Assembly: GCF_004210375.1 (NCBI RefSeq) | Contig: NC_134837.1 | Coordinates: 167,875,310-167,939,309, forward strand | Direction: 5' to 3' | DNA length: 64,000 nt | Source: Tachypleus tridentatus | Taxonomy: Eukaryota > Arthropoda > Merostomata > Xiphosura > Limulidae | Shown here: piece after piece, positions 1 to 13,800 of the stretch | Layout: each line of letters opens with the position of its first letter | How positions within the stretch are numbered: the stretch's first letter is position 1 | Translations under genes and position numbers: made by a program | Notes under the pieces: model-generated | Database searches by the model: none | Told to the model about the DNA's origin: nothing | Seen by the model: the letters and a program-made list of their open reading frames with translations, nothing else

Positions 1-1481
1 CATTTGTTTTTTATTTTTGTATTAGTTTTTTTATAATTTATTTCTACTTCTTCATTATTATACTTAGTTTTATATATAGTTTTATTTACGTAGAGAATCT
101 ATTTTATCTCTTCTAATATAAATACGATCGAGACATATATTTAACTGTTCTATAGTAGTAGTTTGAATGCAATGACAAAAGCCAAAAGTAGCTAGCATAG
201 TTTTATGTTCTTTTACATCATTCTGCTTCAATAATTATACTCGTGTCTCCTAGAATTCCATTTTATTTTCACTTGAATTTTTCTTTGATGTCTAATGTAA
301 TTTTATATACTGTATTGATGAGATCTATAAGCTGCTACAACATTTAATTTTGATTTGTGCATTGTAAGCTGTTTTAAATTCAACAGTTTCTTCTTTTGCA
401 TTTATTTCATTACTTATAAATAGTAAAATACCTCCAGATTTATTCCCCTCTGTGTTGAATTCTGTACGTGATGAGGGGACTTGCCAGATAATGTTGTGAC
501 TTTCCAGTTTACCTCCCCTTTGATCTGAAAATCCATCCATATATTTGTAAAGTGGCGACTTGTGACGGGGCGGAAAGGATTCTGGTGGTTGAGGGGTCCA
601 ACCCCAACACACTACTCTGTAGACGGGTGGCTACCACAGGGTCAGTCGGCTGGTCCGGTTTGGCTAGGGTCAACAGAGTATCAGTGCTGTGGGCTCTTAA
701 CGGGTGTTATGGACATTGTGTTTAATATCTGTGGTGCTTCAATTGTAATGTCAAAGTTTATGGTAATGTTTCAAGTTATGATATTTTAATTCAGTGCAGC
801 TTTGTGAACTTCGTGTATGTCGAATAACTGTATACGCTACGTTAGCATAAATAACCTTTATTTAATCTGTTAATTTGGTGTAATTGTTATTATGTCACCG
901 TGTGAGTATATATATGTATATATATACATACATATATTTTCTTAACCAAAGAATAACACTTTAAGAGATTCCTTTATATTATTAATTTTATAGGTATCTG
1001 AAAAATGAATACAGACCGAATAATAATACTTTATTTTTACTAACACACTCAGAAAATACTACGATTGAGTAAAACTCAAGATAGTTTAATTAATATCAAT
1101 TGTATGATAATATTACATAATGCATAGAGGTATATTAATATGTAACTGTAATGTATGAACAGTTAACGTACATAAAATCTCAAGCCTTTGTTTTCAATAT
1201 TTTAACTTGGATAAATCGTACATCATGCTAGATATAAATATCGTTGTGCATAACTATACCAGAGTAAAGGATGTAATTATGAACAAATGTCACAGAGACA
1301 GATGTTGTTAAATGTATATGAAATTAACAACATTTTATTTTGTTTTTTGCTAGAAGCCGCCATGTTTATGGGCTTACACAATGCAGTTAATATTTATTTG
1401 CAAAGTAACACATGCGATTATTAATCAACACACCCATTAAATGTACTTAAAAATATAAAACATACCTAATTTTTAACCAAA
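1..1481. other. 3' flank: mostly AT-rich, one GC-rich patch
   Basis: No coding exon recognised. A TA/TATG microsatellite lies at about 903-938. A distinctly GC-rich segment at 560-725 overlaps a 95-codon open frame on the minus strand (325-612, containing GWTPQPPESFPPRHKSPLYK) that I could not assign. It may be a fragment of a repeat. Confidence 0.4.
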
Positions 1482-1487
1482 TTTATT
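1482..1487 (-). terminator. Candidate poly(A) signal of the SGLT gene
   Basis: TTTATT on the plus strand is AATAAA on the gene strand, about 160 bases after the stop codon. Another lies at 1393-1398. Such hexamers are common by chance in AT-rich DNA, so this is only a candidate. Confidence 0.3.
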
Positions 1488-1644
1488 TGATAGCTCAAAT
1501 TCTATTGCTAATTTTAATCGTTTTTATCGCTGTTAAATGTTGACAACAGAATACGTGGAGTTTATATAATATTTTCGGATGTGAAATACAATATTATGGT
1601 ATGATGAACCAAATACAGGAGTTCTTATTTTCATATACAAAATT

Positions 1645-1892
1645 TTATGCATAAAACCCCCAAATAAACCCACTAACACATAAAAGAATAACTGCGTTGG
1701 TATTACAAATCCACTTGTACTTTGGAACTTCCTTAGTGTTCTCTATGCCCTGTTGTGCGTCTTCTTCAGGTGATAGTTGGTGAAACTGTTCTTTCTGGGA
1801 ACTGTTTGGATCCTGGTTAATACCACATAATAGGTAAAGTACTTTTTTCCATATAGGTAGTGCTGCATCTGTAAGATCATAAAGTTGACAAG
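1645..1892 (-). CDS. SLC5A-like: SGLT last exon: final TM and stop
   Basis: Ends [19 protein letters not shown] then TAA, the typical SGLT C-terminal helix, preceded by [20 protein letters not shown]. Two acceptors 24 bases apart keep frame: TTTTAG before 1892 (adds ACQLYDLT) and TCTTACAG before 1868 (joins as DAALPIW). Either gives a normal length. The loop [20 protein letters not shown] is acidic, as in relatives. Confidence 0.92.
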
Positions 1893-4800
1893 CTAAAATC
1901 AATAATTAGAGCCTCAAACATGAATCCATGAAACACGTAATGCATTTAAATGATAATGGTAAATTGTTGACTGTAAACAATGTAAACAGTTTATTGGCTA
2001 TGAATGATAGTAGGTTCCTTTGTAAGTAGTAAGTGAAGCACTTCACAGGCGGAAGTGACGTCACGCTATGATACATGAAGAGGAAAGTTGGGAAGGGAGA
2101 GAGAGGGGTTATGTCATTAAAGATGACGAGGTTATAGTTCAAGGTTTTCTACTAGATAGTGCAACATCAAGGACGGGTTTTTAGATCGTGATAACGTCAT
2201 AGTTCAACAAAATGTCTCCAATTAATTTATAGAAGATTGAAATTATAGTTCAATTCCAGACAGACCGTCATAATGGATGATTACGTAATATTACCACAAC
2301 GTAGGATAAGTGACCATATGATCATCTCTGACACATTTTCAAGATTGCGTTTATGAGTTGATTTCAATGTTTCGTGAACTTTTAACATAAACTATATGAA
2401 TAAGTAAGTCATTCATTTATCATTTTTAGTTTTAGAAAAAATGTATTACTAGAAAATGACATAAAGGTGAAAGAGTATGTTTTTTTCCTATAATTAACAT
2501 GGGAATTACTATTTCCCAAGATATTTTAAACAATTAATATATTCTGTGTGCAATTGTTATAACACTGATTGTCAGCATAATAAATCCTGATAGAAATATA
2601 TATAAAAAAAAACAATCTTTGTCTTCTGTTTGGTTTAAAAAGTGTCATAAAATGACCTTATCACTGCTGTTAGATAGAGCAAGACTGACCATTGTCAAGG
2701 ATTTGAAATATTTATCTAACATATCGCAACAATGTTTCTAAACACAAGATAATTAAAATAATAATGAAATCTCACACATTTAAGTAGAACTGAGCTTTTA
2801 TTTGAAAAAAAAACAATTGTTTTAAGTCGACTAATATAGTCTGACCATTTGCTGTATGTTGGGTGCAATAACTAACTGTATGCTAACCTATCAAATACTG
2901 AGAATACACAGTTAGTGTTTGTTTTGTATGGCTATGCAATGAACAAACACCGATAGCAACAATGTTTCTTCATTGACAATTGCATTTTAGAAACGTACAA
3001 TTGAATTAAATACAAAGATTGTATTTAATGGATATGCATCACTGCATATTTACAGTTTTGTAAAGTGAACCATTTATTTTAAATGTATTGTAAATACATA
3101 GATGGCAACAGTGTATTATAATTGACTTTCATTTTAACAAAAGTTTCCTTAAATGCACCGTAAGTGTCACATATAAGTAAAATAAAACTTTCCTGTTATT
3201 CTATGTGGATTAAAACATTCTGATTGATTTTTGGTACAGTATATATTAATCTATGCTACGTTACAAAATAATCATTTAACTGTTATGTAAAGAACTATGT
3301 TTGATGTCTTTTAAATTACAGTAAAACTAATTCAAGTAGGGTATCTATATGTAAAGTTTGTTATTAAATATATTGTGTATAGATATTGTATTATGGTTCG
3401 CGATCTGTAAACGTGAATATTATTTAGAGTTTCTTATTAAATTTATATAGTAATTACAGTAATTAATATTTTTTATGTAAAATAATATATAACAAAAACT
3501 GGATTGTACAGTTCATGTTATTAAAACCTTTGGTCTGGCATGGCAGGTTAAGGCGTTCGACTCGTAATCTGAGGGTCGCGGGTTCGAATCCCCGCCACAC
3601 CAAATATGCTTGCCCTTTCAGCCGTGGGGTGTTATAATGTTATGGTCAATCCCACTATTCGGTGGTAAAAGAGTAGCCCAAGAGTTGGCGGTGGGTGGTG
3701 ATGACTAGTTGTCTTCTCTCTAGTCTTACACTGCTAAATTAGGGACGGCAAACGCAGATAGCCCTCGTGTAGCTTTGCCCGAAATTCAAAAAACAAACAA
3801 AAAAACTAAAAACTTTATTCAATTAGTTTATAATTTATGATCCTTGGACTAACCAGTCAGTCCAAAAATGGTCTGTGGTTGTGAATATTAAACACTTCAA
3901 ACTGTCATGAATTATCTCTTTAAACTGGTGTGTTTTCATCATACTCTGTGTTTCTACACTGCAACTCAATACTTACTTTGAAAACCATGTAGTCTTGGTC
4001 AATTTATAACTGACTTTTTAATTTGTCACCCTTGATAAACCGTGTGTTAGTGACCTCAATATCTCAAAGATGTTGTAGAAGAAAGCTTCACACTTGATCA
4101 CGTTTGTCAGAATGAGTACTTATATGAATGTTCTAGTATGAAATAAGATACTGTTAGTCTTGTGAACGTATAATAGAAACGACATTACGAAATGTGTATG
4201 TGTGGTTCATGATAGATAATCTGAAAGTTGCGGCATTTGAAATGTCAGTAATCAGTAACATCTTTGTTCAGCTGCAGGTCGATTATTGGTTATGTATGAT
4301 TTGTGGTGTGAAAAAATAAGTATCCTGGAATACTAAAAGAAGTTATGTATTCCACACCTTCACATGTTTTCTGTGCGTTTTGAGGTGATTAATGATTATT
4401 TAGAAAAGTGATGGATACACTAAGTCAGTCATTTATTATTTGATTACAGAATATATATGAATTCTACTATAGTTAAATCTAGACGTTGATGAATTGTAAA
4501 AGCACTGTTAGAGTATATCTGATAAAATCCTTAAGTATATGTGAAAATTATATGTGAAAATCTGCCTTTGTAAAACATGCGTAAATTATTTTGTCACAAA
4601 TTAGTAAAAAATGTTATTGTATAATACCAGTTTTGTTGATGATGAGAACAAAATTTGTATAAATTCAAATTAGTAAAAGTATAAGTTTTATTTATTGCAT
4701 TTATATCGATTTAAACCTACAGACATGTATTGTGTGCCTGGTAAAATGTATGTTGTGACTATGTGACAATAAATAATATTCCAACTTACTGTTGTTTTGA

Positions 4801-7800
4801 ATTAAGCACAAAGCTACACAATGGGCTATCTGTGGTCTGCTCACTACGGGTACCGAAACCCGTTTAGCGTTGTAAGTCCGCAGACATACCGCTAAGCCAC
4901 TGAAAACACTTAATTGATTAAGTTTTAATTATTGTATTGTTATTGTAGGACTACCAAATGATAAGGAAATGGAATGCCTTTTTTAGGACTAATTAATTAT
5001 AAATGATTTAATGCATTAATTGTAAATGATTTCATAATTTAATGCTAAACGCCCTTTTTATGATAATTTAATTAATTAACTATCGAATTAATGATTATTT
5101 ATATTATTGTTAAGACATGTATTGTGTGAATCATGATCGCTTAGAAACACGTTCTTCACTTCGTGGTCGGATGGCTTATTTATTTATTAATTAACTAATG
5201 AATTAGTGTTCGTTGTCCTGTTTTAGTATTATCTAATTAATTATTGTTAAACGTCCTTTTAAGAACTAAATTATAAATAATTTAATGACTTTTGGTTAAG
5301 CATGCTTTTATGAACGACTCATTTAATAATTAATTATCGACATGATGTGATACGTATTGTATAAGATATGGCCGTCTATCATGGCGGCCTTGAAGTACAT
5401 TTTGTACTTGAATTTGCTTTATTAGATAAAATAAACTATTATATTGTAACAACATTGTTTTTAACATTCTAGCAACATACATCACTTATGTTTTCAGTGA
5501 GCGTTATTTTCTGCTACACAAACCACATGTAGGTAAAGGATAGGTAGATGATGTTGCATTCTAAGAACTATTTTTAGTTTACAATTAGATTTACAATGAA
5601 GCAAGTTTAGGGACCAGTTAAGTAGTGTCATTTACTTAAAATTATTATTAACTGTTCTTTTCTTGTTTTTCTACTGTACAAGCATGATCATAAAAAATGT
5701 AATTTAGTAATTATCGGTACAAATGGAAATATTAAGACGTAAAATATCTTATTCCTTTATGATTTGTTCTAAAAGTTAGATCAAACCTACATAGTAATTA
5801 TCTGTTATAGCACTCCCTAATTTTGAACTGATATACTAGAATAAAGCAGGATACGCTGATCCTATAACAAACAAATAATGTCGTAAAGCATTTTGTTTTG
5901 TCAGTTTATGTGTTACTTAACAACCGAACAAGGTTTTTTTTTGTAATCTAAGATTGACTGAACAGCTGCACGAGGTTAAATCACACAAAAAAGTGTTTGT
6001 TCGTCTATGGTTGTCTGTACTATTACAAAAGTGGTTGGAGAAATGGCACATTAATATATCTATCAATAATGCATGTGAACATAATTAAGAAAAGAAGGAA
6101 TAAAAAGGTAGCGAGGGAGTAATTATTCAGTGAAAGAATACATATGTCAGATTGTAAATCAGAAGTAACGGAATTAAAGGTAAACAGAATACTTCTTATG
6201 AGAGGCTAAAATTAATCTATAAATCTATATAAATACTATTGACATAAGAAAACATTTCATGATTGAAGAAATAAAGGTGTAGAAGAAATTCGTAACTCAG
6301 TGAAAATAAGTGGAAGAGCACATGAACTAATTCACAAGGAAGTAATTTATTAGTATAAGAATATTAAGTGTATATAACACAAACAGAAGTAATTCATTAG
6401 TGGTGGAATATATGATATCACGTGAGTGAAATAGTCATCAGAAAATGAAAATGAGGATCAGATAATTCAATTAACAGTTGAACATTAGTTCGTAATGACA
6501 AATGGATTTACTACTGGAAATGAATGGCATGTTCTATAAAATTTGATGACTAATAACAGAACTGAGTCAGAAACGTAATAAAATGACAGTTAATACATTC
6601 ACGTAGAATAATTTACAATTTTTAATTGCATTGTTGAGCAGGTATATTTATATATTATTATTTGGAATTCAAAAAATATGTAATTTACTACCTGGCACAC
6701 ATTCTTTCAAAGTAGGATGATAAGTCTTCACGGGTTCCATTTCAAGACAGTCATTGTCAAAGCCACGGTTTTCATGTCCCTGTTTCGGGTTAGAAGATAT
6801 CGACAGCGAATTTGCTGCAAAATTGATTAATTGTTAAAACAACTATTTCTAATTTAAAATTAGTTTGATTCAGAAAATGTATTGAAGTTATATATATATA
6901 CATATGAGGTTGGATTACATGTAAACTGAGTGTGTATACTTTTGTATAAATATTTAGCTACTCAAGTACTTACATTCAGTTTGTGGTAATGGATATGAAT
7001 TTTTGTATTTGTTAATAACTTGTGCGATCACCTATGAGTAATTACTAATTAGACATAAGTTCTTAATAGTTAACTAGTTGATTCAAGCTCTATTATGAGA
7101 GAAACACCTGTCAATTAGAAAACACAGCAGCTTTTCTAACAATAGCTGGATCCAAACACCTACAAGTACCAGAAACATTGTTTTTCTCCAGAGTTCGCTG
7201 AAGACAGCAGTATGTCAGGGGCCAAATGTAAGATATAAAGTAATTTGTATTTAGCACATACTAAGAAAAGGATAGCTATTTAATAATAATGCTTAGTCCA
7301 TTGTATATGTAAATATTATGTGAAAGGATTTATAATTAAATATTATTAAATGGATATCTACTTTTTCTTGAAATACACAGTTTTGTAATCCTTTCCGTTT
7401 TCAAATTCCATATACTAGACTATTTTACGGTGTATGCTACATTAAGAACTTTTAAAATTAATTTGTAAAAATACTCTATGAGGACTGCAGTGGTTTAAGA
7501 AAATGTAAAAATATGTTATTTTAGGCTAAATATTAAAACCAATATCTTATTGATTATAAGTATATATTAATATGTGGATTCTCGAAACAGGATACGACAA
7601 ACTTGCACATATGATGCAAGCATGTTTTAAAAATATTAGTTAGGTGTTATTTTTCAGACACGCTTGAATATTTTCCCTTTTTTAATTATTTGTTACAGTA
7701 TTTATACAAATTACAAAGAAACCACTGCCTCCTTTATTTCCTCTATTCATTCTTTCTGAAATATGAGTTGGAATTAACTTGGTGATTTTTCATAGTACAA

Positions 7801-10800
7801 ACATAAATGGATATTTATTATATGTTTATTTATTCTCTAATAATTCATTTGAGTTGGTCAACTAAACTCATTAATTGTAAACGCAGACTGTTAAGAGTTT
7901 GAATAGAAAACAACAAATACGAATCATATTTTAACCCAAACCAATACGCAAATAACGAACGGTAAAATAAACATCGAGTGAAAGTTACACAAATTGTAAG
8001 GTGAAGAATTCAGTGAAATCATTTAGCTACCTGACTGTATTTCAGGAGTTTCCTGTTTCTTGTTCTCAGAGGGCGCTTTTGCGTTATCTATATCTTCTCG
8101 TATCTGTGGGCTACTCCGTGTCCAGAATGTTAAGCGGTGAAGCTGTAACAAAATATGCAACTCTGTTTTGTTTTGAATTTCGCGCAAAGCTGTACGAGAG
8201 TTATACTGAGCTAGCCGTCCCTACTTTTGCTGTGTAAGACTAGAGGGAAGGCAGCTAGTTATTACCACGCACAACGAATTCTTGGACAACTCTTTTACCA
8301 ACGAATAGTGGGATTGATTATAATTTTGTAACGCCCCCACGGCTGAAAGAACAAGCATGTTTGGTGCGACGACGATTCAAACCCGTGACCTTCGGATTAC
8401 GAGTCGAGTACCTTAACCACCTGGTCATGCCGGGCCAACTAACTGTATAACAAAATTATCTTACTGAAAGTATTTTGTAAATAGTTCAAATTCACTACTT
8501 ATAATATTCACAGTGCTATCATTTCAAATTCACTACTTATAATATTCACAGTGCTATCATTCTTAGTCTTATTACACTTACATAGTTTTCTTGACCTTTC
8601 TATTTTTATCCTTGTTCAACTCATTCACTTACATATTTTAATATTTCATGAGGTAAGGCATTAACAGGTTTTTCTGCCAAAATCTTGTTCGAACACCTAA
8701 CACTGTAAATTCAGCATGAAATGAAATGATGGGGTGGTATTTGTTTTTTCCTTTCAGAAATGGCAACACGCCAGCTTTTGAGGTTTAGTAATTAGTTCAC
8801 TTTGACATGTAACGTCTGTTAATATTATTTATTTACATTAACTTAACCATTCAACGTTTCCAACTTTGCTGACATGGGTATAGGAAGCAAGGATCAACCT
8901 TGTTAACGTCTAAAGTTTGTAAGTAGTACGACGCTTAGTAGATAGAAGTAAAGAGTTGGAGGAGGGTAGGAAACATTGTCCTCAGGAAAATGTTTACACC
9001 TTAAGTGTAAATTTTTGGCTCTTTGAATCTGATGGGGGCCCAGATACGATGTAAGGAAAAGGAGAAAACGAAATTAATTATTATTTAAATTAATTAAAAT
9101 AATATGTTTCAGTGAAGACCGTAAGCTAAATGTCATTATGCAAATCAAGATTACAAAATATAGAATAAAACATTTATTAAAACTCAATGTTAAGGCTTCT
9201 GCCTTTCTCACGTATTGTTTTCTGGAAAATAACCCAACACAACAATAAAATACATCAGAGGACAAGACGAAACATCATATAACAAAGTAAAAACAGAAAA
9301 AAAAATCCTTACGTAAATGAGTTATCTGCCCATCACGAGGATTGAAATCAGGAGAGTTATTAGCCTAAACAAGCTTACCCTCTAATCGAAATGAAGCGGA
9401 CAAAATTATACAACCAAAATAGTTAAATCAGTAAACAAAGTAAAGAAATCATTTAAAGTTGTATCAATTCTCATCTATTAACTATGTCTATAGATAGACA
9501 AGTATGTTGAGACATTAAAGACAAACTTTTGCTACAGTTCATAGAAGAGTTTTTTTTTTCCTTAATAAAACTGTTTCCTTATGTTTTTCTGTCTAGGATG
9601 TTTGCAACTTTTGTTAAGATTCTTTGTTTAAATGATTGCCTTCCAGGTAATCCATGAAATTGCTTAAAATGTTTTTCAGGGGCTTCCTTTAGTGTCACTT
9701 GTTATTGTTCGTAGAAATCTCTTATGCAAAGTAACCATGTGGATTGCCAGTATGTACATATAACTCGTACATGATACTTTCCACGGAACAGTATCATTGA
9801 ATCCGATGGTTTTTGTTTAATTTTTCTAAACTATCGTTTGTTGAGCTTTGAAAAAAGAGCGAATAAGTAGGCTTTTAAATTTGTTCCAGGCTCAGTCACA
9901 GTTTTCTGATTTCCCCTATATTTGTGCGGTATAGGGTAAATGGAACGTTATTTAATACGGTTTTTGTTTTGATATTTTGTTTAATTGTCACTAGTATCAC
10001 AAAACTGCAAGTTTAGTTTAAAATATTTAATAGAATCGAAAAGATCAAACTTAAAGTATTCTATAGCAGTTATTATTCATATTTTCCAGATATACAGAAT
10101 TACAAAATCAGTAATTAAACAACTAGTAACTTTTTACCACTACGTAAACATAATTTTTGATCCATTCAACGACTTATTCTTGGTGGTATCGAAGTACAAA
10201 CACCAAACTAAATGTTTATTTCTATTTCAAACAAGCTCGGCATGGCCAGGTGGTTAAGGCACTCTATTCGTAATCCGAAGGTCGCGGGTTCGAATTACCG
10301 TCACACCAAACATGCTCGCCCTTTCAGCCGTGGGGACGTCATAATGTCAATCCCACTATTCGTTGGTAAAAGAATATCCCAAGAGTTGGCGGTGGGTGGT
10401 GATGACTAGCTGCTTTCCCTCTAGTCTTACACTACTAAATTAGGGATGACTAGCGCAGATAGTCCTCATGTAGCTTTACGCATAATTAAAAACAAACAAA
10501 CAAAACAAATACACATATAGACACACACACACTCAATAGTTATGTTTATTTTAACTCTAATGAAAATAAGAGGTGACATAAAAAATATCACTTTACTTCG
10601 GATGACATTAAGAAAGAAGAGACCATTAATCCAAATTCTGCTACGTTCAGTTTACATCTGAATGTTGGTTAACACAAGACACTATCATTAACCCCTCCAC
10701 ACCCATAGTAATTAGGGATTTTTATGAAGTAATAAAACTGATTATGTACTTACGTACTTTTCCTCAATAGGCTTAGTCAGCAGACTTACAGAAATTATAA

Positions 10801-13800
10801 CAAATAAACTAATAACGAAAAGAATGCAGCCAAAGTGAAGATAGTGGACGTTAGTCAGTACAGCTGGTCTTGGATCTGGCTTTCCATCAGCACAGGGCGG
10901 TGTTGTATAAGAAAATCCCCAGATGAATCTTATTAAACCAATTATCAGGCCGACCATTAACCCCCAAAATGCACCCTGGATATATGAAAAAATTATCACA
11001 ATAAACATGTGTTAGTTTTTGATAATCTGACATCCTGTCAAAATCGTAATGTTTTAAAGTTACAATGCGGCGATAAGTGAAACCGTATTCTAAAGACAGC
11101 TGATATGGGCATTAAAACTGTATTTGAAGTAAAGTACAAAACAACTTTTCGACCTTCTTAGGTCATTTTCATGTTAACCCATGCCATCTTTACCGTCTTT
11201 AGAATACATTTTTACTTCAAGTTGCTTTCTCGTCATCATGAAACATTGAAACTATTTGTTATAATAATTGGTACATACAAACAGGGCATATTTCTAGAAA
11301 TTTTTGACATAATTAAAAATAAATATAGCAAAATGTAGCACGAAGAATACACCTGTTAGGTGTAAGAATGTAAAACTCATCAGATTAAACATTAGGTAGA
11401 AAAAGGAAGAAAAATGTTTATCTGTTTATTATAGCAACAAATTTGTTATTTACGTTAGTATGTAGAAAGAAGAAAACAAATACGTTTCGTAGTATAAAAT
11501 AAATTACATAAGAAATATAAATGTAGTTTCATAATAAGGAAAAATGTTCATATAGAGAAAAAATCGTGTTCGAATAAGAACATCTATTTCTTGATTTAGC
11601 AAACATTGAATAAAACACATTATCAAGCAAAACAAAAACGTGCTCTTAAAAACAAGTCTATTTAGTTATTTGAATTCAAAACAAAACATTAAGAAATATT
11701 TAAACAAGCAAGAATAGAAATTATTAATGAATCACCTAAATAAGTGCAAGAATACTTTCGTGTAAATAACAAAGTAAAACGCCATGACTCAGAGAAGAAA
11801 CAGAAAATATCAATTAGATAGGACAATGTATTCACTTTCAAATTCAAAGATATTTTAAAACATGTTACAGAAAACATCTATCAAATAAGGTTTAAAAATT
11901 AAAGAGCTTACTTAAGAATAGAAAAAAACTGTTTCTTAAAAGACAGATTTTGCATCTGAGTAGGAAAGCTTGACTGAAGGCAAGACAGAAAATGACTTCA
12001 ATATATTTTTGTTTGTTTGTTTATTGAATTTCGCACAAAGCTACTCGAGGGCTATTTGTGCTAGTCGTCCCTAATTTAGCAGTGCAAGACTAGAGGGAAG
12101 GCAGCTAGTCATCACCATCCACCGCCAACTCTTGGGTTACTCTTTTACCAACGAATAGTTATAACGCTCCCATGGCTGAAAGGGCGAGCATGTTTGGCGC
12201 GACGGGGATGCGAACCCGCGACCCTCAGATTACGAGTCGCACGTCTTAACACGCTTGGCCATGCCGGGCCGCTACAATATCTAATGACATTTGTCAATGA
12301 ATCATATAAACAGAAGTAATAAATATAATTAACACTTGTCACTGAAGAGAGGTTTCTGTCATAACATGATTAATTTAATATTATGAAATTCTATTGTCAA
12401 TTTATTGAGCTTATTTGTTATAGCACTCACTATAAGAGAAATGAGATAAATATTTTGTGAATGTAAAATGATGTGTGGATGACAGTGCCAAAACGAATGC
12501 AAACAATAATGTAGGAATAATACAGCTATACATAGATCATTCTTACATGACTTTCAATATTAAAACTTAATGCATGTGTATAAAATGGTTACGATGTCGG
12601 TCAATTCTATCAACCTCGTAGTGAGAATGTGTAATAATCAAGACATGTTTTGACTCAGCTTGGTTCTTCATGTACATAAGTCCTAGGCTATTAGTTATAT
12701 TGCTTTGACGCCTATCCTAACAAGACCCTAATACTGTGATAAATAAACTGCACACCAATAGTCAGGGATATATAACTTCCATTAAAATGACATTATAGTC
12801 AAGTAAGCACTTTACAGGGTAACATTAAATTTTAAATATTGAACGGCCTGGTATGGCCAGGTGGTTAGAGCACTCGACTCATAATCTGATGATTGGGGGT
12901 TCGAATTCCCATAACATCAATCTTGCTCGCCCTCTCAGCCGTGGGAAAGTTTTAATGTCACAATCAATCCCACTATTTGTTGGTAAAAGTGTAGCCCAAG
13001 AGTTGGCAGTGGGTGGTGATGACTTGCTTCTTTCACTCTAGTTCTACACTTTTAAATTAGGAACGGCTGGTGCAAAGAGTCCTCATGTAGTTTTACGCGA
13101 AATTGGAAACAAATCCAACATAACATTGAAAACAATGTCGGGATAACCTTATGTATAGCTGTATAAACCTTATATTCATGCTTGCATTAGTTTTGGCACT
13201 ACCACTCCTACATCAGTTTACGTTTAGAAAATGTTTTTAATTACTTGTTGTTTTTTTACGTTTTTCCCCTGAGTGAAAGTTAGTGTATTCTATGAATGTG
13301 TGTAATAATATTTAATATCATGCAAAACGATTTCATTTCATACATCATATAATATAGAGGTTGACTCCATAAAGATATTGGTATTTTTATGTATACATCA
13401 TGTGTATTCTACATGTATAATTATCTAATATTCATCTATTATTGACTGGTAACTCCTGTTTCAAACTGTATCTATGCTTTTAAAGAAACAATAATTTTTT
13501 GTTAAAAAGCTAACTATAAGGGGTAAGGATAAAATCGTTTACACTAGAATTATGTTGTTATTTATTTAATTACTACTAGCTATTACGACATAGAGCAGTG
13601 CCTAGAAAATCATAGAGTGAACTTAAGTTGAATCACACGTTAATTATAAGTAATTATACAGTTATCTCAACTGAAACAAGAAGAAGAACGACACAAAATT
13701 TGGTCACTTTCTTGTTTGGCATATTAGCGATGGTTTCTTCACTATTTTTGGGCTTGTTGGGTAAATGAGCAAATGAGAGTGAATGGAAAACATCGTTTAA

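Noticed and set aside
10236..10310. tRNA-like sequence with A and B boxes (also at 21951, 39297 and others)
   Set aside because: These are heads of SINEs, each continuing into the same body and tail, and the cloverleaf stems are imperfect. Not counted as tRNA genes.
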